From the NCBI GenBank assembly GCA_002405915.1, contig DHMS01000035.1:1-39943 (forward strand): DNA of 39,943 nt, read 5' to 3'. Made by a program: the position numbers and the translations under genes. The notes beneath the pieces are model-generated. The model was not told the DNA's origin and made no database searches. It saw only the letters and a list, made by a program, of their open reading frames with translations. Below, one piece after another: positions 24,561-33,030 of the stretch (the stretch's first letter is position 1; each line of letters begins with the position of its first letter). The stretch is from Christensenella sp. UBA4636 (GTDB taxonomy: Bacteria > Bacillota > Clostridia > Christensenellales > Borkfalkiaceae).

Positions 24561-24596
24561 CCTTGCGGATAAATTTCTGCAAGGCTTTTTATTTTT
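24561..24596 (+). terminator. Intrinsic terminator of the membrane XRE gene
   Basis: CCTTGC and GCAAGG enclose a 12-base AT-rich loop and are followed by CTTTTTATTTTT. The A run on the other side may also let it work for the convergent gene at 24643. Confidence 0.85.
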
Positions 24597-24642
24597 GATT
24601 TTTGCAAAAATTTTACGTTTTACGGGTGCGAAAACAAAGCTT

Positions 24643-25119
24643 TTACTTTTCTTGCACTTCCTTTCCGCTCAAATGCTCTATTTCGATTTCGAACATCCGA
24701 GCAAATTTGCCCGCGCGCGCAATCGCCGCGTCTACGGTTTGCTCGTCCGGGTAATACTTCATAGCCAACTTTTTTAAAAGCGCAATCGCCATTTCGCCCG
24801 CTTCGACCAAGCGACATTTGCCGAATATAACTACGCTTTGCATAAACGGCGCCCAAGCTTCTTTTTTTATCGTTTCGTTTCCGTAAACGGTAAAACATAT
24901 CTTATCGGAAGCTTGCAAAGCGTCTATTTTATACCCTTCCGGCGAGCCGTGAAAATATATTTTTTGCGCCGCTTCGTCGTAAACGTAATTGATAGGCACC
25001 GCGTAAGGATAGCCGTCCTCTCCGTTCATGGCAAGCACTCCTCGCCGCTCGTTATGTAAAAGCGCGTTTATCGCTTCGATATTTATTTCGTATTTTTTCT
25101 TTCGAACAGGTCTGAACAT
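24643..25119 (-). CDS. Pyridoxamine 5'-phosphate oxidase-fold protein (NimA-like)
   Basis: 158 aa. The split-barrel flavin-binding fold is suggested by GVLAMNGEDGYPYAVPINYVY, FHGSPEGYKIDAL and CFTVYGNE, with a final acidic helix. NimA-like members bind FMN and some reduce nitroimidazoles; here the activity is unknown. The start is the ATG giving MFRPVRKK at 25119, with GAGGTG upstream. The longer frame to 25203 overlaps the HAD gene. It follows the HAD gene by 16 bases and is the last gene of the run starting at yqfC. Confidence 0.82.
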   Translation of the reverse strand: MFRPVRKKKYEINIEAINALLHNERRGVLAMNGEDGYPYAVPINYVYDEAAQKIYFHGSPEGYKIDALQASDKICFTVYGNETIKKEAWAPFMQSVVIFGKCRLVEAGEMAIALLKKLAMKYYPDEQTVDAAIARAGKFARMFEIEIEHLSGKEVQEK

Positions 25120-25135
25120 CGTTGCACCTCGTTCA

Positions 25136-25789
25136 TCAAGAGTCAAGTATTGTTTTAAGCATTTCTTCCGCGGAAAAGACAATCTTTTTCGCACCGTTTT
25201 CAAGCAAAAATTTTTCGCTGCGATACCCCCAGCCGGCGGAAATAACGTCCACGCCCGCGTTGAAGCCCGCTTTCACGTCCACGTCGGAATCGCCTATATA
25301 AACGGTAGTTTCCTTAGTTTCGCCCATAGCGGATATCGCGTTTAAAATGGGGTCGGGGTAAGGCTTTCTTCTCACGCCCTCCTTGTCGCCTGCGATATAG
25401 TCGAAAAGCGAAGGAAAGTATCTTTCGGCAAGCGGAATAACCGCGTATTCGAGTTTGTTTGAAACGACTCCCGTTTTTATACCGTTCGCGCGCAACGTCT
25501 TTATGGCTTCCACAATTCCCGGGTACGGTCTTGTCAGGTCCTCGCCGTGTTCTTTATAGTATTCCGCGAACGCGACAAAAACCTTTTCGATAATCTTTTC
25601 GTCGGTGACGGGCGCGCACGCGCGTTCGATTAGTTCTTTAACGCCGTCGCCTATGTACTTGCGAACGTCCTCGCGCGTTTTTTCTTTAAGTCCCGCGGCT
25701 TTTAAAGCATAGTTTGTTGAAGCGGTCAAGTCGCTCAAAGTGTCCAGGATAGTGCCGTCCATATCGAATACTGCAAGTTTGTATTTCAT
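25136..25789 (-). CDS. HAD-family phosphatase (phosphoglycolate phosphatase-like)
   Basis: 217 aa. Motif I is FDMDGTILDT (nucleophile Asp9), motif II VVSNK, motif III Lys with YPDP, and motif IV YIGDSDVDVKAG. The helical cap after residue 15 is of the Gph/PGP type. Family members dephosphorylate small sugar phosphates such as 2-phosphoglycolate or pyrophosphate; the true substrate is open. It lies 42 bases after recO. Confidence 0.88.
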   Translation of the reverse strand: MKYKLAVFDMDGTILDTLSDLTASTNYALKAAGLKEKTREDVRKYIGDGVKELIERACAPVTDEKIIEKVFVAFAEYYKEHGEDLTRPYPGIVEAIKTLRANGIKTGVVSNKLEYAVIPLAERYFPSLFDYIAGDKEGVRRKPYPDPILNAISAMGETKETTVYIGDSDVDVKAGFNAGVDVISAGWGYRSEKFLLENGAKKIVFSAEEMLKTILDS

Positions 25790-25831
25790 TTTTACCTCAT
25801 GTTCTTTCGTTTTTTTAGTGCGTTAATTTTG

Positions 25832-26584
25832 TTATATGATTTCTAAAAGTTCACGTAACGTTTTTACGGCGTAACCCGTTTTTTCTTCTATGTAAAAATC
25901 AAGCATTTTTATAGCCGAACGTTTCGCCCTTTCGTCGTTAAAAGCGGGGCTATAAGTCGATAAATCGCTGTTTTTCAGATTTTCGACGGAAAGAGAAGCA
26001 AGAGCGGACAAAACCGAGAAAGTCGAAAATCTTATTTCCGTCGCGCCCGCGGGAGCGCAAGAAAAGCAATAAGCGGCGGAGGAAGGAAAATCGAAAAACA
26101 CACTTTCTTTTATCTCCTCCCCGCAAGCTTTGCAATAGGAAAGTTCCATGCCGAAGCCGAGGTCGTCAAGCGCGTTTATCAAAAACCCCGCCAAAGATAA
26201 AAGCGGGTCGCCTTGCTCGATTCCTTTTAACGCCGACACCGCGGCGGAGAAAGTAGCGTATTGCGGCACGCCGGACACAACGAAAAGCCTTATGAATTCC
26301 GCTACGACGGAAGCCGCGTAAAAGCGGACGATATCGCCGCGCACGCCGTAAAACCCGTCTATTTCGTTAGCTTCTTTTACCGAACGGCGGTCGTTTTTCT
26401 CGCTCAAAAGATATTCGGCAAAACAAAAAACTTCGCCCGCGAAAGACAATTTCGACCCGGCTCGCCGCGCGCCGTACACCGCGCAATCCACAAGCCCTTT
26501 TTCAAGCGTAAAGAGCGTTATTATTTTGTCGGCTTCGCGGTAAGAAACTGAGCGAACGCACAAAGCGTTGTACTTTTCGTCCAT
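25832..26584 (-). CDS. recO: DNA repair protein RecO
   Basis: 250 aa, normal. The N-terminal OB-fold starts ALCVRSVSYREADKIITLFTLEKGLV and continues GARRAGSKLSFAGEVF. The helical C-domain carries two Cys pairs (CKACG and CFSCAP), a zinc site. RecO loads RecA with RecF and RecR. The ATG at 26584 has AAAGGA seven bases upstream; a TTG two codons earlier is less likely. Gene order era-yqzL-recO is the Firmicutes standard. Copy E of the dispersed repeat lies inside the coding sequence at 25939-25965. Confidence 0.93.
   Translation of the reverse strand: MDEKYNALCVRSVSYREADKIITLFTLEKGLVDCAVYGARRAGSKLSFAGEVFCFAEYLLSEKNDRRSVKEANEIDGFYGVRGDIVRFYAASVVAEFIRLFVVSGVPQYATFSAAVSALKGIEQGDPLLSLAGFLINALDDLGFGMELSYCKACGEEIKESVFFDFPSSAAYCFSCAPAGATEIRFSTFSVLSALASLSVENLKNSDLSTYSPAFNDERAKRSAIKMLDFYIEEKTGYAVKTLRELLEII
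25939..25965. repeat. Dispersed repeat, copy E (inside recO)
   Basis: AAAAGCGGGGCTATAAGTCG continues into ATAAATC. It shares AAAAG, the six-base spacing and CTATAAGTCGAT with copies A, C and D, and AAAAG-N-GGGGCTATAAG with copy G. It encodes DLSTYSPAF in RecO. Confidence 0.5.
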
Positions 26585-26596
26585 CTTCAAGTCCTT

Positions 26597-26699
26597 TTAC
26601 AAGTTTTTTAACTTTTTATACAGTAAGTAATAGCCTATTTCGCCCGTTCTTTCAAACAGTTTCCATGCGGCTTTTTCTACGTCTTTATCCGTTTTTCAC
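26597..26699 (-). CDS. yqzL: YqzL-like small protein, start out of frame
   Basis: A 31-codon frame between era and recO reads TDKDVEKAAWKLFERTGEIG then YYLLYKKLKNL and a stop. This fits the short YqzL family (W-x-x-F-x-x-TG-x-I-x-x-YLLYK), which normally sits at this spot. The frame opens right after an in-frame TGA and has no ATG, GTG or TTG. A GTG at 26697-26699 behind a GAGGAGG site is in the neighbouring frame. Removing one A from the A5 run at 26692-26696 would join it perfectly (M-K-T-D-K-D). Either a homopolymer error, a genuine frameshift, or initiation at the ACG at 26690-26692, eight bases from GGAGG. Confidence 0.65.
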
Positions 26700-26754
26700 A
26701 CCTCCTCGGACTCGTAAACGCTTTCACGATTTATAGTGTGAAGAAAAGAGAATT

Positions 26755-27648
26755 TTATTCGAATTCCTCTCTGCCGTAACCGAACTCTTTAAGCCTCGAG
26801 GGGCTGTTGCGCCAGTCCTCTTTAACTTTGACGTAAGTCGTCAAAAAGACCTTTGCACCGAGGAATTTTTCCATGCTTTCGCGAGCAAAAGAGGAAACTT
26901 CCTTCAACGCCGCGCCGCCTTTTCCGATAATGATAGCCTTGTGGTTTTGCTTTTCGCAAACGATATCGAGATTGATATCGTAAACCCCGTTAGGTTGTTT
27001 TTCGAACGTGTTTATAATGATAGCCACGCCGTGCGGAATTTCCTTGTCGTACTTTAAAAGAATTTTTTCACGCATTATTTCGGCAATCATGAACCTTTCC
27101 GAGCGGTCGGAAACAACGTCGTCGCCGTAGATAGGATCGCCCTCGGGCAGCAAATACACTATTTCGTCCAAAAGTTTACCGATATTTTTGCCGCGGCGCG
27201 CGGAAAGAGTAACTATTTTTTCGATATTTTCAACGTCCTTAACGCTGTCCGCAAGCAAAGGGATATTTTCCTTAGGCATAATGTCGGTTTTCGTGAACGC
27301 AAGAACGAGCGGAATATCGCCCGTAGCGTACTTTTTCAAGTTTTCGACGTCCTCGTCCTTTACGCCGTCGTGTCCGTCTATCAAAAATAAGATTACGTCA
27401 ACATCCTTCGCCGCAAGGGTCGTGCATTTTTGCATGCGCTCGTTTAAAAGCGACGAAGCCTTGTAAATGCCGGGGGTATCTTCGAAAACAATCTGGTACC
27501 CGTCGCCGTTTTTTACGCCGAGTATTCTTTCGCGCGTGGTCTGCGGCTTTGGCGAAACAATCGCAACCTTTTCGCCGACTAAAACGTTTATAAGTGTGGA
27601 TTTGCCGGCGTTCGCCCTGCCGACTACGGCGACTATTCCGCTTTTCAT
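26755..27648 (-). CDS. era: GTPase Era
   Basis: 297 aa, normal. G1 GRANAGKST (10-18), G2 region with TTRERILG, G3 DTPGIYK, G4 TKTD and G5 SARRGKN. The C-terminal KH domain contains IIGKGGAALKEVSSFARE and ends DWRNSPSRLKEFGYGREEFE. Era binds the 3' end of 16S rRNA and assists 30S assembly. Its start overlaps the ybeY stop by four bases, coupling two 16S maturation factors. Confidence 0.96.
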   Translation of the reverse strand: MKSGIVAVVGRANAGKSTLINVLVGEKVAIVSPKPQTTRERILGVKNGDGYQIVFEDTPGIYKASSLLNERMQKCTTLAAKDVDVILFLIDGHDGVKDEDVENLKKYATGDIPLVLAFTKTDIMPKENIPLLADSVKDVENIEKIVTLSARRGKNIGKLLDEIVYLLPEGDPIYGDDVVSDRSERFMIAEIMREKILLKYDKEIPHGVAIIINTFEKQPNGVYDINLDIVCEKQNHKAIIIGKGGAALKEVSSFARESMEKFLGAKVFLTTYVKVKEDWRNSPSRLKEFGYGREEFE

Positions 27649-28121
27649 TGAGTAACTCCTATTTCGTTCATTATAATTTCTTCTTTTTCGCGCATTTCGC
27701 GCTTGTCCTCGTCCGTCATGTGGTCGTAACCGAACAAGTGAAGAAGCGAATGAACGAGCAAATACTTGAATTCCCGCTCCTCGCTGTGTCCGTACTCTTT
27801 CGCTTGTTCTTTGGCTCTTTCGGGGCAGATTGCGACGGAGCCTAAAAAGATTGCCTTTTCGTCCTCGTCGTAGTCGAGCGGAAAATCCTTTTTATAAACG
27901 ATTTTTCCGCGTATTCCGTCGAGCATAGGGAAAGAAAGCACGTCCGTAACGGAATCGACGTTTCGCTCCTCGTTATTGAGTTTTTTTATATCTTCCGCCG
28001 GCAAAAAAGTCAAGTCGACGTAAAAATTGCAACGTTGTTTAAGCGTTTTCATCGTAGCCGCGCAAAGGGAAGTAATATCGCCTAAGTATTCGCCGCTACC
28101 GTACACCGTAAGTTTTGCCAT
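27645..28121 (-). CDS. ybeY: Endoribonuclease YbeY
   Basis: 158 aa. The zinc motif is HSLLHLFGYDH (HxxxHxxxxxH), preceded by NVDSVTDVLSFPM and GSVAICPE, all diagnostic for UPF0054/YbeY. It acts in 16S rRNA 3' end maturation and ribosome quality control, and partners with Era in known bacteria. It starts three bases after the pgpH stop. Confidence 0.95.
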   Translation of the reverse strand: MAKLTVYGSGEYLGDITSLCAATMKTLKQRCNFYVDLTFLPAEDIKKLNNEERNVDSVTDVLSFPMLDGIRGKIVYKKDFPLDYDEDEKAIFLGSVAICPERAKEQAKEYGHSEEREFKYLLVHSLLHLFGYDHMTDEDKREMREKEEIIMNEIGVTQ

Positions 28122-28124
28122 AGT

Positions 28125-29627
28125 TTAGTCCTTTTTCTCGCTCGCTTCGCCCGAGAACGCGTTAACTTTTCTGTTGCCGAGCTTGGGGTAATTGATTCTG
28201 TCGTGATAAACGCCCGACAAGCCGTTTTCGAGAGCTTCCCTTATAAGGTCGATTTCGCGCATGGTGATTTCGCATTCGGAGAACTGTTCGAATTTCATTC
28301 TGTCCGCGATTATGGAACCGACGATTTTTTCAACCTTATCGCGCGAGCGGTCGTTCTGCGCTCTTACCGCCGCCTCGCAACCGTCGGCAAGCATTACTAT
28401 CGCCGCGATTTTTGAGCGCGGCTTAGGTCCGGGGTAGGAGAAATCTTCGATATTGAGTTCGCCCTCGGTGTACTTTAAAGCTTTCGCGTAAAAGTACTGA
28501 ATAGGGAGCGTTCCGTGGTGTTCGCGCGCAACGTCGGCTAAGATTATCGGCAAATGATATTTTTTTATAAGGTCGTAGCCGTCTTTGGTGTGCGAACGAA
28601 TAATTTCCGTCGAAAGTTCGGGGGTCAAGTCGTCGTGCGGGTTGTAGCCGTGCTGGTTTTCCGTGAAGTAAACGGGTTGTTTTAACTTACCGATATCGTG
28701 ATAATACCCCGCGGCGCGGGCTAAAAGAGGATTTTCGCCTATCGCCGTAGCGCACTGCTCGGCAAGCGAAGCGACTACCATAGAGTGGTTGAAAGTTCCC
28801 GGCGCGGTTTCTATCATGCGCCTAATGAGCTTCGATTTATGGTCTGTGATTTCCGCCAAGCGGTAGTTTGTCAAAATATTGAAAACAGCTTCGAACACGG
28901 GCAAAATCGCCATCATGTAGAGTACCGAAGTCATGCCGCCCATAAACCCGTGCAGTGTAATTACCAAAGCCCTTTCGAGCGTAAGTCCCGGTTCGAATTC
29001 TACGAGGAGTGCGATTATTATAACGGGTACGGAAATGAAAAATCCTCTTACAAAAACCCTTATACGCGACCCCACGCCGTCAACGAGATAGATAGCGAAA
29101 AGGCTCGTGCAAGAACAAATTAAAAGCGACACGGTTGCCGAAGCCGCGCTAAGGCTCTGGTTCGTAAACATATCGACGACGAAAACGAGCAGATTGAATA
29201 TGAATCCCACGAAAATCGCCGTGCGCTTATTTACGAGAAGCAGTAATAAAAGCGAACAGAAAGCTACGGGGCGAGCATATACGCCTACGTATTTTCCCAT
29301 AACAATCGATATAACGAGGCTCAGTTCCATTATTATAAAGACTACCGCTATATTTTTGCCTTGCAACAAAAAGTCCTTAAATTCGCAAAACAGATAAATA
29401 TAAAGAGACGCGCACAATAAAACTATGAACACGCACAAATAAACGTAATCCTTAATGGTTTCCTGCGTGGTGAAAAATTTAACGAATCCGTCCGGGCTTC
29501 CCGCGTTCAAAAATATCAACCCGACCATAAGCCCGGCGATAATAATCGCGTGAATAAAAAATTGCAAAATCGTTAAAACATAATCTTTTTTCTTCCACGG
29601 TATGTCTTTTTTATTCGGTAAATACAT
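28125..29627 (-). CDS. pgpH: c-di-AMP phosphodiesterase, 7TM-HD family, without extracellular domain
   Basis: 500 aa, against roughly 700 for typical PgpH/YqfF. About seven to eight hydrophobic segments (20-40, 61-80, 92-110, 115-132, 137-152, 160-180, 194-209, 223-245) lead straight into an HD domain: NHSMVV (His281), YYHDIGK (His310-Asp311) and REHHGT. The large extracellular 7TMR-HDED domain normally placed after the first helix is absent; only about 20 residues separate helices 1 and 2. It should hydrolyse c-di-AMP in the cytosol but would lack the usual external sensor. It lies between phoH and ybeY, the conserved location. Confidence 0.9.
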   Translation of the reverse strand: MYLPNKKDIPWKKKDYVLTILQFFIHAIIIAGLMVGLIFLNAGSPDGFVKFFTTQETIKDYVYLCVFIVLLCASLYIYLFCEFKDFLLQGKNIAVVFIIMELSLVISIVMGKYVGVYARPVAFCSLLLLLLVNKRTAIFVGFIFNLLVFVVDMFTNQSLSAASATVSLLICSCTSLFAIYLVDGVGSRIRVFVRGFFISVPVIIIALLVEFEPGLTLERALVITLHGFMGGMTSVLYMMAILPVFEAVFNILTNYRLAEITDHKSKLIRRMIETAPGTFNHSMVVASLAEQCATAIGENPLLARAAGYYHDIGKLKQPVYFTENQHGYNPHDDLTPELSTEIIRSHTKDGYDLIKKYHLPIILADVAREHHGTLPIQYFYAKALKYTEGELNIEDFSYPGPKPRSKIAAIVMLADGCEAAVRAQNDRSRDKVEKIVGSIIADRMKFEQFSECEITMREIDLIREALENGLSGVYHDRINYPKLGNRKVNAFSGEASEKKD

Positions 29628-29650
29628 CCGTTGCTCCTTTACGGTTTTTA

Positions 29651-29679
29651 GGCAAAAGTCCGCCTATAAGCCGATTATC
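29651..29679. repeat. Dispersed 29-bp repeat, copy B (phoH end)
   Basis: GGCAAAAGTCCGC followed by CTATAAGCCGATTATC. By eye 24 of 29 positions match copy C. It overlaps the phoH stop codon and part of the phoH-pgpH gap. Confidence 0.75.
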
Positions 29680-30643
29680 TGTTAGTTTTTTCTTCATCCT
29701 TAGTGTAAGCTTTAATAATTTTCATAACGAGCGGGTGGCGCACCACGTCCTTATAGGAAAGGTTAACTATTCCTATTCCTTCCACGTTTTTGAGTATGGA
29801 AACGGCGTGTTTTAAGCCGCTTTTCTTTTCCGCGGGCAAGTCTATTTGCGTAACGTCGCCCGTAATAATCATTCGGCTCCCTTCGCCCATACGGGTTAAG
29901 AACATCTTCATCTGTTCCTTAGTCGTGTTCTGCGCTTCGTCGAGAATAACATAAGAATTGTTTAGCGTTCGCCCGCGCATATACGCAAGCGGAGCTATCT
30001 CTATAACGCCGCGCTCCAAAAGCCTAAGATAACTTTCAAGCCCGAGCATTTCTTGCAAAGCGTCGTATAAAGGTCTTAAATACGGGTCTACTTTGGACTG
30101 TAAATCTCCCGGGAGATACCCGAGTCGTTCTCCCGCTTCGACCGCGGGGCGCGTTAAAATAATCTTTTCCACTTCTTTATTTTTAAGTGCCGAAACAGCC
30201 ATCGCGACCGCAAGATAGGTCTTGCCCGTACCGGCGGGACCCACACCGAACACGACGGTGTTCTTTTTAATCTCGTCTACGTAAATTTTCTGCCCGACCG
30301 TTTTGCACTTTATGGGCTTTCCGCGAGAAGTAACCGCGATAACGCCCGAAGTTATTTTCCCGATATCGTCGGCTTGTCCGTCGCGCGCAAGTTCCACGCA
30401 ATAAATTATGCGCGACTTGTCCACCCTTTCGCCCGCGTCGATAAGTTCTAAAAGCTTGTCTATAACGGTCGCGGTGAGCTCCACCGCCGCTTCTTCGCCG
30501 CTTATAACGAGCGTATCGCCGTTCGCGTAAGCTTCAACGCCCGTTTCCGCGATAATCGCGTTAAGGTTTTCGTCAAAGTTTCCGAGAAGCGTTAGCATTC
30601 TGTCGCCTCCGCTTATTTGTATTTCCTTTTTGAATTTATTCAT
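29675..30643 (-). CDS. phoH: PhoH family ATPase (PhoL type)
   Basis: 322 aa. An N-terminal KH-like segment (to about 100) precedes the ATPase domain with P-loop GPAGTGKTYLAV and Walker B YVILDEAQNTTKEQ. The family signatures LTRPAVEAGERLGYLPGDL and ITGDVTQIDLP are present. Family members are linked to RNA metabolism with YbeY. The ATG at 30643 overlaps the yqfD stop by one base (TGATG) and has GGGAGGA upstream. A longer frame to 30667 lies inside yqfD. Confidence 0.94.
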   Translation of the reverse strand: MNKFKKEIQISGGDRMLTLLGNFDENLNAIIAETGVEAYANGDTLVISGEEAAVELTATVIDKLLELIDAGERVDKSRIIYCVELARDGQADDIGKITSGVIAVTSRGKPIKCKTVGQKIYVDEIKKNTVVFGVGPAGTGKTYLAVAMAVSALKNKEVEKIILTRPAVEAGERLGYLPGDLQSKVDPYLRPLYDALQEMLGLESYLRLLERGVIEIAPLAYMRGRTLNNSYVILDEAQNTTKEQMKMFLTRMGEGSRMIITGDVTQIDLPAEKKSGLKHAVSILKNVEGIGIVNLSYKDVVRHPLVMKIIKAYTKDEEKTNR

Positions 30644-31506
30644 CAATCGCTTCCTCCCGGATAGCAAAACAATCGTTTCACCGTCACGTTATACGAAAAC
30701 GTATTTTCGCTTATCTTAGTTAAAATTCCGTTTACCGCTTCGCCGTTCCCGCCCGCAAGCAAAAGCGCGGCGCGCTCGGAATCTTCTTTAAAGCTTTCGC
30801 TCCCGTCGCCCGTAAACTCAAACGTAATTTCCGACTCTATAACGTAAGTCGCGATAACGCCGTTTTCGGCAAGCGTTTCGCCCGCCTTAACGTAATCGCC
30901 CTCGAATTTTTTCTGTTCGCCTTTATAAACGACAATCTCTTTTATAACGCCCGTATAGAGCGAACAAAGCTTGTCGGGAACGGTCGAATCAATAGTCGGC
31001 GTTTCGTAAATACCGTAGATAACGAGCTTATTGGCGGACTTCTTAACGGAAACGCTCTTTATTCCTTTAACGGAATGCCTTATGATTTTCTCCGCTTCTT
31101 TAATCTTTTCGTTCGTTATTTTCGAAAATTTTTTAATGCCGATATTCTCTGTTTGTTTTAAAATTTCTCGTCCGACGTTATCGGGGAACGCCGAAACGTC
31201 TACGCTGAACACAACGCCCGCCGACAAGAACATGCCGACTATAACGAGCAGAACCGCCGCGAAAGTAAAAGCGTTAGCGACGATAGAGCGGAAAAAACAT
31301 TTGGAAAAACTTTCTTTTATTAGTTTAGTATACCACATATCGGCGGAAATTGCAAAAACTTTTTCCTTATCCGACGATTTTACGAACAATATAAGCTCGT
31401 TATCCGACAAAAATTTGCATTTTTCCACCCTTACGCCCGCTTTTTCGAGTTTATTGAAAAGAGAAGCGCGGTTTCTGCCCTTAACATAAATTCTAACGGC
31501 GTTCAT
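30643..31506 (-). CDS. yqfD: Sporulation protein YqfD
   Basis: 287 aa, against about 400 for the Bacillus protein. It begins with a ferredoxin-like cytosolic domain (residues 1-65, GRNRASLFNKLEKAGVRVEKCKF). One membrane helix follows (about 75-100). The YqfD extracellular core is recognisable by NVGREILKQTENIGIKKF and GVIKEIVVYKGEQKKFEGDYVKAGETL. In sporulating Firmicutes it is made in the mother cell and needed at stage IV. The yqfC-yqfD-phoH order supports the call. It overlaps yqfC by 14 bases. Confidence 0.87.
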   Translation of the reverse strand: MNAVRIYVKGRNRASLFNKLEKAGVRVEKCKFLSDNELILFVKSSDKEKVFAISADMWYTKLIKESFSKCFFRSIVANAFTFAAVLLVIVGMFLSAGVVFSVDVSAFPDNVGREILKQTENIGIKKFSKITNEKIKEAEKIIRHSVKGIKSVSVKKSANKLVIYGIYETPTIDSTVPDKLCSLYTGVIKEIVVYKGEQKKFEGDYVKAGETLAENGVIATYVIESEITFEFTGDGSESFKEDSERAALLLAGGNGEAVNGILTKISENTFSYNVTVKRLFCYPGGSD

Positions 31507-31744
31507 CTTTCGCCTCCGTGGAAGTTATGAATCCGCCGATATAAAGGTCGCCCGCGTAAAGCGCGCCGAGCGAAAGTTTTTTACCTTTCACGCTAAGCGA
31601 AAAACCGCCGAAAGAAAGCAAAATTTCCGTTTCCGTAACGCATTCTATTCTTTTTACGCCTTGAAAGTACCCGCCGCACGGCGTAAGGTACGCGCGATAG
31701 CCCTTTAAAGAAGGGAAAAAAGAATCCATAACGCTCTTAAACAT
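31493..31744 (-). CDS. yqfC: Sporulation protein YqfC (YabP/YqfC family)
   Basis: 83 aa, family-typical. It has the compact beta-rich YabP/YqfC pattern (ECVTETEILLSFGGFSLSVKGKKLSLGAL and LYIGGFI). In Bacillus and Clostridium it is a sigma-E-dependent mother-cell gene preceding yqfD. Here a TATAAT box lies at 31766-31771 (minus strand) without a good -35 box, so the promoter class is uncertain. It is the first gene of the block running to recO and beyond. Confidence 0.87.
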   Translation of the reverse strand: MFKSVMDSFFPSLKGYRAYLTPCGGYFQGVKRIECVTETEILLSFGGFSLSVKGKKLSLGALYAGDLYIGGFITSTEAKDERR

Positions 31745-31818
31745 TCCCGTATTCCGCCTTAAAATATTATATTTTTATGCGTGCGGGAAAAGAACGAAAA
31801 CATAAAGTCGGCTTCTTT

Positions 31819-32805
31819 CTATTTGCAAAACAATGTTTTACGTGAGATTTTAAAAACAACCGCGCGAACGATTAAAAAGGTTATAAGCGTTATCAAAAAG
31901 CCCATGCATACGTCGCTTAGGTAATGTGCGCCGGCAACTATGCGCGAAACCATTACGATTAGCGAAATAGAAAAAGAGAGCATATAAAACAAAATATTAT
32001 ACTTTTTCGTATCGAATTTTTGTATTGCAAACGGCAAAAGCGTAAGGCTTAAAACCATACCGACGGAAGTCGAATGACCCGACGGAAACGAACGGAACGC
32101 GTCCGAAGTTATGCCTGCCGCCGCAAGGTTTTCGGGTATTTCTTTTTCGGGGCTTGAAATAAACCATTTTGTAAAACCGACCCCGTCCATGCTAAGCCCG
32201 TTTTCCTCTAAAAAGAACAAAAATCTATACCTTGCGCGGCTAAAAATCGGCTTCAAGCCATGCGTTATCGCCTCACAGATTATAGCGGTAAAAATAACGA
32301 TTAACGCACATATAGCAAGACTTTTTAAATTTTCTTTACTGCAATTTTTAGCGACGGCGGAAGATACGAGATACCACACGAGCGAAAACGTGAGCGAAAA
32401 GAATAAACAAAATACGTATTCGTATATTCCCGTCAACGTTGCGGAAAGGTTAAAATACGGGTCGCTCGCTTTTATAAACCTCGTCGCGGCATAATAATTA
32501 AGTCCGACAAGCACAAGAGTGCAGATAACGACCGAAAGAATTTGCTTTCCTTTCTTATTTTTAAGCGATTCGCGAAAAAAAATCAAAACAAAGCAAATCG
32601 CAATCGACGGGAATATGTACACGGGCGTTTCGCCGAAAATTTCAAAAAACGCCGCGAAAAAGTTGTTCGAAAAATAGCTGCCCTTAGAAAGAGAAGAAAG
32701 AGCCGCGGAAATTTCATAATCGAAAAAAGTTCCGACGATTAGCGCGACTATAATACACGCCGCTAAAATTATAAAAGGCAAGTTGTTTTTTATTGTTTTT
32801 TTCAT
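31819..32805 (-). CDS. PAP2-type phosphatase, membrane-bound
   Basis: 328 aa with about eight hydrophobic segments. Phosphatase motifs: KPIFSRARYRF (C1), PSGHSTS (C2, catalytic His) and SRIVAGAHYLSDV (C3, catalytic His and Asp). This family dephosphorylates lipid phosphates such as undecaprenyl pyrophosphate or phosphatidylglycerophosphate; the active site faces outward. It is longer than BcrC-type enzymes owing to extra N-terminal helices. It is not clearly in an operon with yqfC (74-base gap); its upstream side faces leuS. Confidence 0.85.
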   Translation of the reverse strand: MKKTIKNNLPFIILAACIIVALIVGTFFDYEISAALSSLSKGSYFSNNFFAAFFEIFGETPVYIFPSIAICFVLIFFRESLKNKKGKQILSVVICTLVLVGLNYYAATRFIKASDPYFNLSATLTGIYEYVFCLFFSLTFSLVWYLVSSAVAKNCSKENLKSLAICALIVIFTAIICEAITHGLKPIFSRARYRFLFFLEENGLSMDGVGFTKWFISSPEKEIPENLAAAGITSDAFRSFPSGHSTSVGMVLSLTLLPFAIQKFDTKKYNILFYMLSFSISLIVMVSRIVAGAHYLSDVCMGFLITLITFLIVRAVVFKISRKTLFCK

Positions 32806-32975
32806 GCGTTTCTCCGCCTTAAAAATTAAATTTCTAACGCTATAATTTTATCATACCCGAGCAAAAATATCAAGTCTTTTTATTAAAGCTTGCAAAATGC
32901 GCCCTTTAAAGCAAAAAATTTACCCATTTTAGCGAAAAACGCGTTAAAATATTAGGAATTTCCGTCTAAAAATGA

Positions 32976-33021
32976 TATACTAAATAAAAAGTAAACGAAA
33001 AGCCTACGGCTTTTTAAGGAG
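32976..33021 (+). promoter_or_regulatory. leuS promoter and short leader hairpin
   Basis: TATACT (32976-32981) is preceded by TGA, an extended -10 (TGn), with no good -35 box. The leader holds AAAAGCC-TAC-GGCTTTTT (32998-33015), a small hairpin with a T run that looks like a miniature terminator, directly followed by the AAGGAG site. There is no T-box signature, although many Firmicutes leuS genes have one. Upstream sequence 32806-32950 is AT-rich with no supported feature. Confidence 0.55.
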
Positions 33022-33030
33022 CAATTCTCT

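Noticed and set aside
32806..33030. T-box riboswitch before leuS
   Set aside because: The predicted leader is about 45 bases and lacks the AGGGTGGNACCGCG-type antiterminator.
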